The notes beneath the pieces were generated by a model. The model made no database searches. It was not told where the DNA came from and saw only the letters and a program-made list of their open reading frames with translations. The translations under genes were made by a program, and so were the position numbers. 64,000 nt of DNA from Gordonia phthalatica (lineage in GTDB: Bacteria; Actinomycetota; Actinomycetes; Mycobacteriales; Mycobacteriaceae), in NCBI RefSeq assembly GCF_001305675.1, contig NZ_CP011853.1, positions 3,782,001-3,846,000 on the forward strand, in the 5' to 3' direction. This document shows, one piece after another, positions 16,895-24,950 of the stretch; position 1 is the stretch's first letter; each line of letters starts with the position of its first letter.

Positions 16895-17667
16895 CCGTCC
16901 ACTTCGTCGGCGCCGGTCCCGGGGCGGCCGATCTGATCACGCTTCGCGCCGCACGACTGCTCGCCGCCGCCGACACCGTCCTCTATCCCGGCACCTACCT
17001 CGACGCCGAGGTGCTGAGCCACTGCCGGCCCGACGCGCAGTTGATCGACACCGCGAGACTGGACCTGGATCAGATCGTCGTCGCGATGGTCGACGCCCCC
17101 GGCGAGGTGGTCCGACTGACCTCCGGAGACCCGTCCCTGTACTCGGCGCTGCACGAGCAGACCCGCCGCCTCGACGCCGCAGGCGTGCCATGGGACGTGA
17201 CACCCGGCGTACCCGCGTACGCGGCCGCCGCCGCCCGCGTCGGGCAAGAGCTGACGGTGCCGCTGGTCGCACAGTCGGTGGTCCTCACGCGCACGCAGGC
17301 ACGATCCACCCGAATGCCCGACCGCGAACGGCTCCAGGACTTCGCCGCCACCGGCGCCACCCTGGTGCTGCACCTGGCGATCACTCGGATCCGCGAACTG
17401 ATGGCCCAGGTGGAACCGCACTACGGCGCGGACTGCCCGGCGGTCGTCGTCTACCGCGCCTCCCAGCCCGACGAGACGGTCCTGCACGGGACCGTCGGCG
17501 GCGCGCGGCCGATCGCCGACGCCGTTGAAGACGCCGGTCTCCGGCAGGCCGCGGTGATCCTGATCGGGCCGGCGCTCGCCGCCCGCGAGTCCGGCGGCGA
17601 GTCGTACCTGTACTCACCGCACCGCGACCGTTCCCGCACCGCAGTCGACAGTAAGGACAGAGGATGA
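16891..17667 (+). CDS. cobM: Precorrin-4 C11-methyltransferase
   Basis: The 258-residue single-domain tetrapyrrole methylase opens with VHFVGAGPGAADLITLRA and shows LTSGDPSLYSALHEQ and VTPGVPAYAAAAARVGQELTVP, typical of CobM/CbiF. It adds the C11 methyl group to precorrin-4 to give precorrin-5. It overlaps cobL and the chelatase gene by 4 nt each (ATGA). The C-terminal tail after SYLYSPHRDRSR is short and polar. Confidence 0.93.
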   Translation: MTVHFVGAGPGAADLITLRAARLLAAADTVLYPGTYLDAEVLSHCRPDAQLIDTARLDLDQIVVAMVDAPGEVVRLTSGDPSLYSALHEQTRRLDAAGVPWDVTPGVPAYAAAAARVGQELTVPLVAQSVVLTRTQARSTRMPDRERLQDFAATGATLVLHLAITRIRELMAQVEPHYGADCPAVVVYRASQPDETVLHGTVGGARPIADAVEDAGLRQAAVILIGPALAARESGGESYLYSPHRDRSRTAVDSKDRG

Positions 17668-19685
17668 GCACTCCGCACTATCCGTTCACCGCCGTCGTCG
17701 GCGCCGACTCGCTCGACGAGCCGCAGCCCATGGCACTGGCACTGCTGCTGACCGCCATCTCCCCCGCCGTCGGCGGCGTCCTGGTCCGCGGTGAGAAGGG
17801 CACCGCGAAGTCCACGATCGTCCGGGCCCTCGCCGCCGTCCTCCCGCCGCTCGACGACGCCCCGGTGCCCCTCGTCGAACTCCCAGTCGGCGCCACCGAG
17901 GACCGCGTCATCGGCTCCATCGACCTCGAGACCGCGCTCGGCGAGGGCAAGACCCGCTATCAGCCGGGACTGCTCGCCAAGGCGCACCGCGGGCTCCTCT
18001 ACGTCGACGAGGTGAACCTGCTGCACGACCACCTCGTCGACCTCCTGCTCGACGCCGCCGCGATGGGCCGCGCCACCGTCGAGCGCGACGGCATCTCCAT
18101 GACGCACGACGCCCGCTTCGTCCTGGTCGGCACCATGAACCCGGAGGAGGGCGAACTCCGCCCGCAGCTCCTGGACCGCTTCGGGCTCACCGTCGAGGTG
18201 GCCGCGCCGCGCGAGCCCGCAGTCCGCGCCGAGGTGGTGCGCCGCCGCATGGCGTACGACGCCGACCCCGCCGGATTCGCCGCCCGCTATGCCGACTCCG
18301 AGGCGGCTCTCACGACCCGCATCGCGACCGCGCAGAAGTTGCTGCCGGAGGTGGTGCTGTCGTCGGCGGCGCTGCTGAAGATCGCCGAGGTGGGCGCCGC
18401 GTTCGACGTCGACGGTCTCCGCGCTGACATCGTCACCGCGCGGACCGCCGTCGCCCACGCCGCCTGGTGCGGTCGGACCGCGGTGACGGTCGACGACATC
18501 CGCGTCGCGGCCCGCCTCGCCCTCCCGCACCGTCGCCGACGCAACCCGTTCGACGCCCCCGGCCTGGACGAGGACCTCCTCGACCAGATCCTCGGCGACG
18601 ACGACCTGCCGCCCGACCCGCCGGAGGGTGGGGGTCCCGGCGACGATCCCGCGGGCGACGGCGGTGAAGCCGACGCCGGCCCCTCGACCGACGCCGCTGA
18701 CGGCCCCGCCCACTCGACTGACGACCCGGCAGACACCGCCGACGCACCCCCGCGCTCGACCGCCGACTTCGCGGACACCGCCGACGCACCCCCACGCTGG
18801 TTGAGCCGGTCCGAGGCGCCAGCCGAGGACCGTGTCGAAACCGCCGCGGGCACGCAAACAACCACCACCATCCCCGCCGGAACCCCGTACCGCACCCGCC
18901 TCCTCACCGTCGCCGGAACGGGAGCCGGAACCACCGGTCGCCGCAGTCGCGCGAAGACCTCCTCGGGTCGCCGCGTCGGCGTCGACCCCGCCGCCACCGC
19001 CGGTGCACCGCACCTCGTGGAGACGATCCGCGCCGCGATCCCGCACCAGCATGCGCGGGGCCGGACCGACGGTCGGCTGCTCATCGAGACGTCGGATCTG
19101 CGTCGCGCCGAGTACGAGGGCCGAGAGTCGAACCTCGTCCTGTTCTGCGTCGACGCCTCCGGGTCCATGGCCGCACGCAAGCGGATGGCGCAGGTCAAGA
19201 CCGCGGTCCTGAGCCTGCTGCTCGACGCCTACCAGCGGCGCGACAAGGTCGGCTTGGTGACCTTCCGCGGTCACGACGCCGAGGTCGTGCTGCCGCCGAC
19301 GGGGTCGGTCGACGTCGCCGCGGCCCGCCTGCAGGATCTTCCCGCCGGCGGTCGTACCCCGCTCGCCGAAGGGCTGACGAAGGTCGCCGAGTTGCTCGCC
19401 GTGGAGCGGATCCGCGATGCCCGACGTCGACCGCTGCTGGTGGTGGTGACGGACGGTCGCGCCACGTCGGGCGCCGACGCCGTCGCACGGTCTCACCTGG
19501 CCGCCGACCGTCTCGCGCAGCAGGGCGTCGCATCGGTGGTCATCGACTGCGAGTCGGGGCCGCTGCGACTGGGTCTGGCCGCCGACCTCGCCCGCCACCT
19601 CGGCGCCGACTACCTGGAGGTCGGCGACGTCAGTGCCGGTGACCTCATTGCCGCCGCACGCATCGCCACCGAAGGAGCCGCCTGA
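17664..19685 (+). CDS. Fused magnesium-chelatase-type ChlI-ChlD subunit for cobalt chelation
   Basis: The 673-residue protein joins an AAA+ domain (Walker A GEKGTAKST at 43-51, YVDEVN near 113, the MNPEEGELRPQLLDRFG segment) to a VWA domain from about residue 490 with the MIDAS start DASGSM. The two are linked by an acidic, proline-rich region (about 305-440). It resembles M. tuberculosis Rv2850c and should power CobN for ATP-driven cobalt insertion, in place of CobS/CobT. The linker contains a direct repeat (DTADAPPR twice) and then 16 residues translated from a REP-like element (18795-18842). The frame stays open and the linker probably tolerates it. Confidence 0.88.
   Translation: MSTPHYPFTAVVGADSLDEPQPMALALLLTAISPAVGGVLVRGEKGTAKSTIVRALAAVLPPLDDAPVPLVELPVGATEDRVIGSIDLETALGEGKTRYQPGLLAKAHRGLLYVDEVNLLHDHLVDLLLDAAAMGRATVERDGISMTHDARFVLVGTMNPEEGELRPQLLDRFGLTVEVAAPREPAVRAEVVRRRMAYDADPAGFAARYADSEAALTTRIATAQKLLPEVVLSSAALLKIAEVGAAFDVDGLRADIVTARTAVAHAAWCGRTAVTVDDIRVAARLALPHRRRRNPFDAPGLDEDLLDQILGDDDLPPDPPEGGGPGDDPAGDGGEADAGPSTDAADGPAHSTDDPADTADAPPRSTADFADTADAPPRWLSRSEAPAEDRVETAAGTQTTTTIPAGTPYRTRLLTVAGTGAGTTGRRSRAKTSSGRRVGVDPAATAGAPHLVETIRAAIPHQHARGRTDGRLLIETSDLRRAEYEGRESNLVLFCVDASGSMAARKRMAQVKTAVLSLLLDAYQRRDKVGLVTFRGHDAEVVLPPTGSVDVAAARLQDLPAGGRTPLAEGLTKVAELLAVERIRDARRRPLLVVVTDGRATSGADAVARSHLAADRLAQQGVASVVIDCESGPLRLGLAADLARHLGADYLEVGDVSAGDLIAAARIATEGAA
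18795..18842 (+). repeat. REP-like element inside the chelatase coding frame
   Basis: It starts CGCTGGTTGAGCC and ends GTGTCGAAACC, with an inner palindrome around GGCGCC. The same outer ends occur in reverse at 50555-50600. A length of exactly 48 nt keeps the reading frame. It encodes a segment of the disordered ChlI-ChlD linker (RWLSRSEAPAEDRVET). Confidence 0.75.
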
Positions 19686-20299
19686 TGCCCAAGGGACAGC
19701 CCACCGTCGTTCCGGACGACGGCCTCACCACCCGCCAGCGGCGGAACCGGCCGCTGATCATCGTGCACACCGGTCCCGGCAAGGGGAAGTCGACCGCCGC
19801 ATTCGGCCTCGCCCTGCGCGGCTGGAACGCCGGTTTCCGGATCGGTGTGTTCCAGTTCGTGAAGTCCGCGAAGTGGCGGATCGGCGAGCAGACGGTTCTC
19901 GAACGGCTCGGCGCCCTGCACGCCGAGACCGGCGAGGGCGGCCCCGTCGACTGGCACAAGATGGGATCGGGTTGGTCGTGGAGTCGCAAGGGCGGCACCG
20001 AGGACGACCACGCGGCTGCGGCCGCCGAAGGCTGGGAGGAGATCAAGCGCCGTCTCGCGACCGAAGCGCACGACCTCTACGTCCTCGACGAGTTCACCTA
20101 CCCGATGAAGTGGGGTTGGGTGGACGTCGACGACGTCGTCGAGACCCTGCAGAACCGTCCCGGCCGCCAGCACGTGATCATCACCGGCCGCGACGCCGAT
20201 CCCCGCCTCCTCGAAGCCGCCGATCTGGTCACCGAGATGACTAAGATCAAGCATCCGATGGACGCGGGTCAGAAGGGTCAGAGGGGGATCGAATGGTGA
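19685..20299 (+). CDS. cobO: Cob(I)yrinic acid a,c-diamide adenosyltransferase
   Basis: The 204-residue CobO/BtuR-type enzyme transfers the adenosyl group of ATP to reduced cobalt. The P-loop GPGKGKST lies near residue 36. ALRGWNAGFRIGVFQFVKS and the DLYVLDEFTYPMKWGW segment are characteristic, as is HVIITGRDADPRLLEAADLVTEM near the end. The start ATG overlaps the chelatase stop (TGATG). The 17-nt gap to cobB is the only gap of this size inside the plus-strand operon. Confidence 0.95.
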   Translation: MPKGQPTVVPDDGLTTRQRRNRPLIIVHTGPGKGKSTAAFGLALRGWNAGFRIGVFQFVKSAKWRIGEQTVLERLGALHAETGEGGPVDWHKMGSGWSWSRKGGTEDDHAAAAAEGWEEIKRRLATEAHDLYVLDEFTYPMKWGWVDVDDVVETLQNRPGRQHVIITGRDADPRLLEAADLVTEMTKIKHPMDAGQKGQRGIEW

Positions 20300-20316
20300 G
20301 CAGGGAGGCCTAGGCC

Positions 20317-21660
20317 ATGCACCTCCCCCGCATCCTCGTCGCCGCACCGGGCACCGGCCAGGGCAAGACTACGGTCGCCACCGGTCTCATGGCTGCACTC
20401 CGTCGTGCCGGGCACGAGGTGAGCGGCCACAAGGTGGGACCGGACTACATCGACCCCGGCTATCACGCGCTCGCCTGCGGACGCCCCGGCCGCAACCTGG
20501 ACCCGCACCTCGTGGGCGAGGACCTGATCGTCCCCCTCCTCCAGCACGGCGCGCGCGACGCGGGCGTCGCCGTGATCGAGGGCGTGATGGGTCTGTTCGA
20601 CGGCCGCATCGGCACGCAGGGTTTCGCGTCCACCGCGCACGTCGCAACACTCACGCGAACACCGGTGATCCTGGTGGTCGACGTCGCCCGCGCGTCACGG
20701 TCTATCGGCGCCGTCGTCCACGGCATGGCGACGTGGGATCCGACCGTCGGCGTCGCGGGCGTCATCCTGAACCGCGTCGGGTCGGCGCGGCACGCGGAGG
20801 AGATCCGCGAGGCCGTCGGTCTGCCGATCCTCGGTGAGATCCCCCGCGATCCGAACCTCGCGACTCCGTCCCGCCACCTGGGGCTGGTGACCGTCGCCGA
20901 GCGGGACGAGTCGGCGGCGACGGTCGCCGAACTCGCCGACGTGATCGCCCGGCACGTCGACCTGGACGCGATCGGCGACATCGCGCGCAGCGCCCCCGAC
21001 CTCGAGGGGGACCCCTGGCACCCGGTGACCGCGCTCGGCGATGCCGCCGTCGTCGAACCGGCACGACGGCCCGTCGTCGCGATCGCCGCGGGCCGAGCCT
21101 TCACGTTCCGTTACGCCGAGACCGTCGAACTGCTGTGCGCGGCCGGATGCGACGTGATCGCGTTCGATCCCGCTCGCGACCGTCGGCTCCCCGACGGCAC
21201 CGCGGGCCTGTACCTCGGCGGCGGATTCCCCGAGGAGCACGCCGCCGCCATCTCCGACAACGTCACGCTCCGCACCCAGATTCGCGAGGCCGTCGCCGAC
21301 GGACTCCCCACCGTCGCAGAGTGCGCGGGACTGCTGTACCTGTGCACCACGTTGGACGAGCGTCCGATGGCCGGTGCGATCGACGCCGACGCCCGCATGA
21401 CCGATCGCCTCACCCTCCGTTACCCGCAGGCCATCGCGACCGAGGACACCCTGCTGACCCGCGCCGGGGAACGCATCACCGGGCACGAGTTCCACCGCAC
21501 GCAGGTGACGCCCGAGACGGTCGGCACGCCGGCGTGGTTCGTCGATCGCGCGCCGATCGGCTTCGCGAGCGAGACGCTCCACGCGTCGTACCTGCACACT
21601 CACTGGGCCGGATACCCGCAGATGGCGGCCCGCTTCGCGGCCGCGGTGCACGCGCGCTGA
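20317..21660 (+). CDS. cobB: Hydrogenobyrinic/cobyrinic acid a,c-diamide synthase
   Basis: CobB (447 residues) amidates the a and c side chains using glutamine and ATP. The N-terminal dethiobiotin-synthetase-like domain has APGTGQGKTTVATG (about 9-22) and VGPDYIDPGYHALACGR. The C-terminal class I glutaminase domain shows GLYLGGGFPEEHAAAIS and the catalytic cysteine in VAECAGLLYL (about 338), with the partner histidine in the terminal HTHW segment. In this pathway the substrate is hydrogenobyrinic acid, before cobalt insertion by CobN. GGGAGG lies upstream of the start. It is the last gene of the plus arm, followed by a hairpin. Confidence 0.95.
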   Translation: MHLPRILVAAPGTGQGKTTVATGLMAALRRAGHEVSGHKVGPDYIDPGYHALACGRPGRNLDPHLVGEDLIVPLLQHGARDAGVAVIEGVMGLFDGRIGTQGFASTAHVATLTRTPVILVVDVARASRSIGAVVHGMATWDPTVGVAGVILNRVGSARHAEEIREAVGLPILGEIPRDPNLATPSRHLGLVTVAERDESAATVAELADVIARHVDLDAIGDIARSAPDLEGDPWHPVTALGDAAVVEPARRPVVAIAAGRAFTFRYAETVELLCAAGCDVIAFDPARDRRLPDGTAGLYLGGGFPEEHAAAISDNVTLRTQIREAVADGLPTVAECAGLLYLCTTLDERPMAGAIDADARMTDRLTLRYPQAIATEDTLLTRAGERITGHEFHRTQVTPETVGTPAWFVDRAPIGFASETLHASYLHTHWAGYPQMAARFAAAVHAR

Positions 21661-21667
21661 CGCTTAC

Positions 21668-21706
21668 TCCGTAGATTTCGACCAGTATGTGGTCGAAAAG
21701 TACGGA
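21668..21706. terminator. 17-bp hairpin ending the cobG-cobB operon
   Basis: The arms 21668-21684 and 21690-21706 pair with two mismatches around a 5-nt loop, between convergent genes. It is AT-richer than its surroundings, like others of the hairpin set. Confidence 0.65.
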
Positions 21707-21711
21707 TCGGA

Positions 21712-22170
21712 TCAGTTCAGCCACTCACGCGTGTAGACGTCCTGCCAGCGGACGTGGATGTTGGCGCAGGCCTCCGCCGTCGCCGACGGTCCGAGGGAGT
21801 CGACGAGGACGGCCCGCGCGGCCTCCCGCACCACGTCGGCCCGCTCATGGAGGTCATCGCGGTACCGCGCGATGAGGCCGACGGTGACGCCAGTCAGGGC
21901 CGCGTCGTCGCCGTGCAGTTCCAGGCGCACCACCAGACGTCCCGACGCGGTGCGGATCCGCGTCGCGAGAAGCTGCTTGATCACCCGGTCGTTCACGGTG
22001 ACGAGCTCGTCGTCGGTGTCCAGTTCCCGCCCAGGACGGCGCAGCTGCGGCAGGCCGCTCACGATCGACGAGATCAGGCGTGCGACGTCGCCGGTCGGTT
22101 CGTCGAGCCGACGACTGGCGTCGACCAGCCAGGCGTCCATCCGTTCTCCGCTGAGATTCGCGTTCGTCAT
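21712..22170 (-). CDS. Divergent Asp23-like partner of the ECF sigma factor
   Basis: The 152-residue protein is not named by any strong motif, but its second half has the rhythm of the Asp23/Gls24 domain: VNDRVIKQLL at the domain start, a central hydrophobic strand GVTVGLIARYR, an amphipathic helix with VVREAARAVL, and a final strand NIHVRWQDVY. Residues 1-60 are charged and helical. The start ATG 22170 overlaps the sigma factor stop (TGATG) and has GGGAGG upstream; longer frames run into sigma coding sequence. Its coupling to the sigma gene suggests it controls that factor, in the position where an anti-sigma gene is usually found. It has no membrane helix. This reading is an inference. Confidence 0.6.
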   Translation of the reverse strand: MTNANLSGERMDAWLVDASRRLDEPTGDVARLISSIVSGLPQLRRPGRELDTDDELVTVNDRVIKQLLATRIRTASGRLVVRLELHGDDAALTGVTVGLIARYRDDLHERADVVREAARAVLVDSLGPSATAEACANIHVRWQDVYTREWLN

Positions 22171-22823
22171 CACTGCCTCCCTTCTCGTCCCGATTCCGTG
22201 ACCTGCCCGGCGCTCGCCTCCGTTGATGCGCCCGGCCTCCACGGTGCCAGTCTGGTGGTGAGAAACGCACGACTTCGCTGCAGATGACCGCGAACCGAGC
22301 CGTCGCTGATGGCGAGGACCGTCGAGATCTCCGCCAGCGTCAGGCCCTCGACCTCCTTCAACCACCAGATCGCGCGCGGCGTGAACTGCATCTTCGACAG
22401 TTCCGCGCGCAGGGCATCGCGCAGGGCGGTGTGCTCTGCGGTCTCGGCGGGCAGCGGCTCCGGCGACTCCAGGTCGGCGAACCTCGTATCCGGTGCGGGC
22501 ACGTCGCGGCGCCGACGGAAATGATCGACCACCTTCCGGTTCGCGATCCCCAGCACCCAGGTCCGCACGGAGCTGCGGAATGCGAAGTCCGGCAGTCCTC
22601 GCCAGGCGGCGAACAGTGTCTCCTGGGCCAGGTCTTCGGCGGTCTGGGCGTCGTCGACCATGCGGCGCACGAAGCGCAGCACGATCGGAGCCATGCGAGC
22701 GAGCAGGACCTCGAACGCTTCCGGATCGCCGGAGGCCGCAGCGGCCGCCAACTCCTCATCCGAGAAGCCTCCGAGCTCGTCGTCCTCCCCGCCCGCGCCT
22801 CGGTGATGTACGTCACTGAACAA
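22170..22823 (-). CDS. ECF-type RNA polymerase sigma factor
   Basis: The 217-residue sigma-70 family protein has region 2 (AFEVLLARMAPIVLRFVRRMV, then AEDLAQETLFAAWRGL at about 62-77) and region 4 (MQFTPRAIWWLKEVEGLTLAEISTVLAISDGSVRGHLQRSR at about 147-187). The linker is longer than minimal, as in several Mycobacteriales ECF factors. It shares overlapping stop and start with the Asp23-like gene downstream and is divergent from an Asp23/AmaP operon 78 nt away, which it may well transcribe. The assigned start is TTG 22823; a start a few codons further in cannot be excluded. No zinc-binding anti-sigma gene is present. Confidence 0.88.
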   Translation of the reverse strand: MFSDVHHRGAGGEDDELGGFSDEELAAAAASGDPEAFEVLLARMAPIVLRFVRRMVDDAQTAEDLAQETLFAAWRGLPDFAFRSSVRTWVLGIANRKVVDHFRRRRDVPAPDTRFADLESPEPLPAETAEHTALRDALRAELSKMQFTPRAIWWLKEVEGLTLAEISTVLAISDGSVRGHLQRSRAFLTTRLAPWRPGASTEASAGQVTESGREGRQ

Positions 22824-22901
22824 TTCGCGTGCAACTTTCTGCTCGGTAGCGACTGACTTTATACCCGAGCGAATGAAGCCGGGGATCGAGAAGGGACCGA
22901 G
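22824..22901. promoter_or_regulatory. Divergent promoter region, sigma factor versus asp23 operon
   Basis: This 78-nt gap must hold both promoters. On the plus strand GCAACTTT (22831-22838) and CGAC (22850-22853) resemble ECF-type -35 and -10 parts, with a spacing slightly shorter than usual. The match is suggestive only. Confidence 0.3.
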
Positions 22902-23387
22902 ATGACCGAGCAGACCAACACCGAGAACGGCACCGACGCGCAGTCGACACCGAGCGCCACGGGCAAGGACCTCGAGCTTTCACGAAACGCCAACACCTCC
23001 CTCAACGGGCCGCACGGCACCACGTCGATCGCCGATCTGGTGGTCGCGAAGATCGCGGGCATCGCGGCCCGCGAGATCGACGGCGTGTACGACCTCGGCG
23101 GCACCACCGAGCGCGCGGTCGGCAAGGTCCGCGAGGTGATCCCCGGCACCGGATCGAGCGTCACCCAGGGCATCAGCGTGGAGGTCGGCGAGAAGCAGGC
23201 GGCGGTCGACGTCGCGATCGTCGCCGAGTTCGGCGTCGCGATCCACCAGCTGGCCGGTGCCATCCGCCGGAACGTCATCACCGCGATCGAGCAGATGACG
23301 GGACTGGAGGTCACCGAGGTCAACGTGACCGTTCACGACGTGCACTTCGACGACGATGTCGAGTCCGGCGAACCGCGCGTTCAGTGA
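22902..23387 (+). CDS. Asp23/Gls24 family envelope stress protein, first copy
   Basis: The 161-residue protein has a disordered N-terminus of about 35 residues and one Asp23 domain: TTSIADLVVAKIAGIAAREIDGVYDLGG, then AAVDVAIVAEFGVAIHQLAGAIRRNVITAIEQMTGLEVTEVNVTVHDV split over the second half. In other Gram-positive bacteria Asp23 gathers under the membrane by binding the AmaP anchor. This is the first gene of a six-gene operon ending in an AmaP-like gene, so the same partnership is expected. GAGAAGGGA precedes the start. The next gene overlaps the stop. Confidence 0.9.
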   Translation: MTEQTNTENGTDAQSTPSATGKDLELSRNANTSLNGPHGTTSIADLVVAKIAGIAAREIDGVYDLGGTTERAVGKVREVIPGTGSSVTQGISVEVGEKQAAVDVAIVAEFGVAIHQLAGAIRRNVITAIEQMTGLEVTEVNVTVHDVHFDDDVESGEPRVQ

Positions 23388-23719
23388 TGTCGTCACCGGC
23401 AGATCGACCCGACATCCCGCTGGCGAAACGGGTCGCGGACGCCGTCTCAGCGGTCCCGGGTGTCGTCGGCCTCGATGGTGGACTGTTCGGAGAAGTCGCC
23501 GCCTACCTGCCCGGAGAACGGGTCAGCGGTGTGCAGCTCTCCGACGACGAGGGGTCGGTCCACATCGTCGTCGATCCACGACGCAACCTGCGGGCGGTCG
23601 CGGCACAGGCCGCGGAGGCCGCCAGCGCCGCCAGCGGACTGCGGATCTCAGTGACGGTGGAGGACGTCGCCGTTCCGCAGCCGGAATCGGATGCTGCTCC
23701 AGGAGGATCGGATGAATAA
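23387..23719 (+). CDS. Small soluble protein of the asp23 operon
   Basis: The 110-residue protein is of unknown function. It resembles a shortened Asp23-like fold (AKRVADAVSAVPGVVGLDGG at the start, a central VHIVVD strand, a helix with AAQAAEAAS, then LRISVTVEDV), with a polar acidic tail. Start ATG 23387 overlaps the preceding stop (TGATG); a GTG one codon upstream is possible. It has no membrane helix. The pattern suggests a minimal member of the same family that could form mixed assemblies with the two full Asp23 proteins (inference). Confidence 0.65.
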   Translation: MSSPADRPDIPLAKRVADAVSAVPGVVGLDGGLFGEVAAYLPGERVSGVQLSDDEGSVHIVVDPRRNLRAVAAQAAEAASAASGLRISVTVEDVAVPQPESDAAPGGSDE

Positions 23720-23894
23720 CGCTGCAACGATCGGTCTGCTCGCCGGGCTGCTGTTGGCGCTGGCCGCGATCACCGGCGGCATCGGGGGTTTCCTGCTCGC
23801 CGCGGCCTTCGGGGCGGTGGGGCTGCTCGTCGGCCTGCAGATCCAGGGCACGATCGACCTGCGCGCGATCGTGCGCAGCAGCAGCCGTGGCTGA
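23712..23894 (+). CDS. 60-residue two-helix membrane peptide (DUF2273-like)
   Basis: The small protein has two hydrophobic stretches (about 5-26 and 27-46) joined by a Gly-rich turn, and a short basic C-terminus. It resembles the DUF2273 proteins that accompany Asp23 and AmaP genes in Gram-positive bacteria. Start ATG 23712 overlaps the preceding gene by 8 nt and the stop overlaps the next start by 8 nt. It probably sits in the membrane and helps anchor the Asp23 complex. Confidence 0.75.
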   Translation: MNNAATIGLLAGLLLALAAITGGIGGFLLAAAFGAVGLLVGLQIQGTIDLRAIVRSSSRG

Positions 23895-24378
23895 CTCGGA
23901 GCCGGAGTTGCGCGTCCCCGGTCGGGTGATCATCGACGACACGGTCTTCGAGAAGATCGCCCTCGGCGCCGCACTCGACGTCGCCGGAGTCGTGCGTTCC
24001 GACGACTCGGTCGTCGGCCGCCTCGGCGGCCTGGTCAGTCGCGAAACGACCGTCGGCACCGCCTATCCGCGCGTCAGCGTGGAGACCGTGGGCGGCGCCG
24101 CGCACGTCGTCGACCTGACGCTCGCCGTCGCATGGCCGTCCGCCATCGGGCAGGTGTGCCGCGAGGCCCGGGCACGGGTGGGGGACGAACTGCTCCGGCT
24201 CACCGGGGTACGTCCGGTCCGGGTGAACGTCACTGTGGCGCAGGTGCTGCCGCGGTCCTCCATGCGCCTCAGCACCCCGGGATTCGTGGAACTGCCGGAT
24301 CCCGACCGTCTCGACTCCGGCCGTTTCGATCCCGATCGTCCCGGCAGGGACGCCACCGATGGGGAGGTGCACCGATGA
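23887..24378 (+). CDS. Asp23/Gls24 family protein, second copy
   Basis: The 163-residue protein starts at GTG 23887. It has one Asp23 domain: RVIIDDTVFEKIALGAALDVAGV, VHVVDLTLAVAWPSAIGQVCREARA in altered form, and RVNVTVAQVLP, followed by a polar, arginine- and aspartate-rich tail. It is clearly different from the first copy, so the two probably have separate roles rather than being a recent duplication. It overlaps both neighbours, so it is co-translated with the membrane peptide and the DUF6286-like protein. Confidence 0.82.
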   Translation: MADSEPELRVPGRVIIDDTVFEKIALGAALDVAGVVRSDDSVVGRLGGLVSRETTVGTAYPRVSVETVGGAAHVVDLTLAVAWPSAIGQVCREARARVGDELLRLTGVRPVRVNVTVAQVLPRSSMRLSTPGFVELPDPDRLDSGRFDPDRPGRDATDGEVHR

Positions 24379-24950
24379 CCACCGACGAGGACGAGCGGAT
24401 GTTCGACGCCCCCCGGGACATCACCCGCGAACCGGTCGACAGTCCGACCGCGTTTCCGGGCGTCGCCGTGGCCGGCGGACTGCTCGGCGTCCTGCTGCTC
24501 GTGGGCTGCGGGCTCCTGGTCCGCGACCTGCTCGCGGCGGCAGGCGTGATCGGCGGCGACACGTGGGTGCATCGTGCCGCGGTGGAGCTGGGCCATCAGA
24601 CCTGGTCGGACTGGATGTGGGTGCTGCCGGCCGCCTGTGCCGTGATCGGCGTCGCCGCGCTGTGGATGTCCGTGAAGCCTCGGCATCGGACGCACGTGAC
24701 GGTGAGCGACCAGTCGATCGTCTGGACGCGACGGGTCGACGTGGCTCGACGCGTGAGCGCCGCTGTGACAGATCTGCCCGACGTGCGTCGTGCCGTCACC
24801 GTCGTCGGCCGGCGGCGAGTCAAGGTCGTCGTGACAGCGGCAGGTCGCGTCGACACTGCCCGAATCGTCCGCACCGCACGGACCGCCGTCGGCGCGATCG
24901 CCGTGCCCGGCAAGGTGGTCGTCAAGGTCAAGACAGGAGTACGAGCATGA
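24375..24950 (+). CDS. DUF6286-like two-helix membrane protein of the asp23 operon
   Basis: The 191-residue protein has a charged N-terminus, membrane helices at about 30-55 and 75-100 separated by a short loop, and a cytoplasmic C-terminal domain (from about 105) with alternating strands and basic residues. It fits the family named DUF6286, which travels with Asp23 genes in actinobacteria. Start ATG 24375 overlaps the preceding stop (ATGA); the larger open frame upstream is a shadow. The role is unknown, probably as part of the membrane anchor. Confidence 0.75.
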   Translation: MTTDEDERMFDAPRDITREPVDSPTAFPGVAVAGGLLGVLLLVGCGLLVRDLLAAAGVIGGDTWVHRAAVELGHQTWSDWMWVLPAACAVIGVAALWMSVKPRHRTHVTVSDQSIVWTRRVDVARRVSAAVTDLPDVRRAVTVVGRRRVKVVVTAAGRVDTARIVRTARTAVGAIAVPGKVVVKVKTGVRA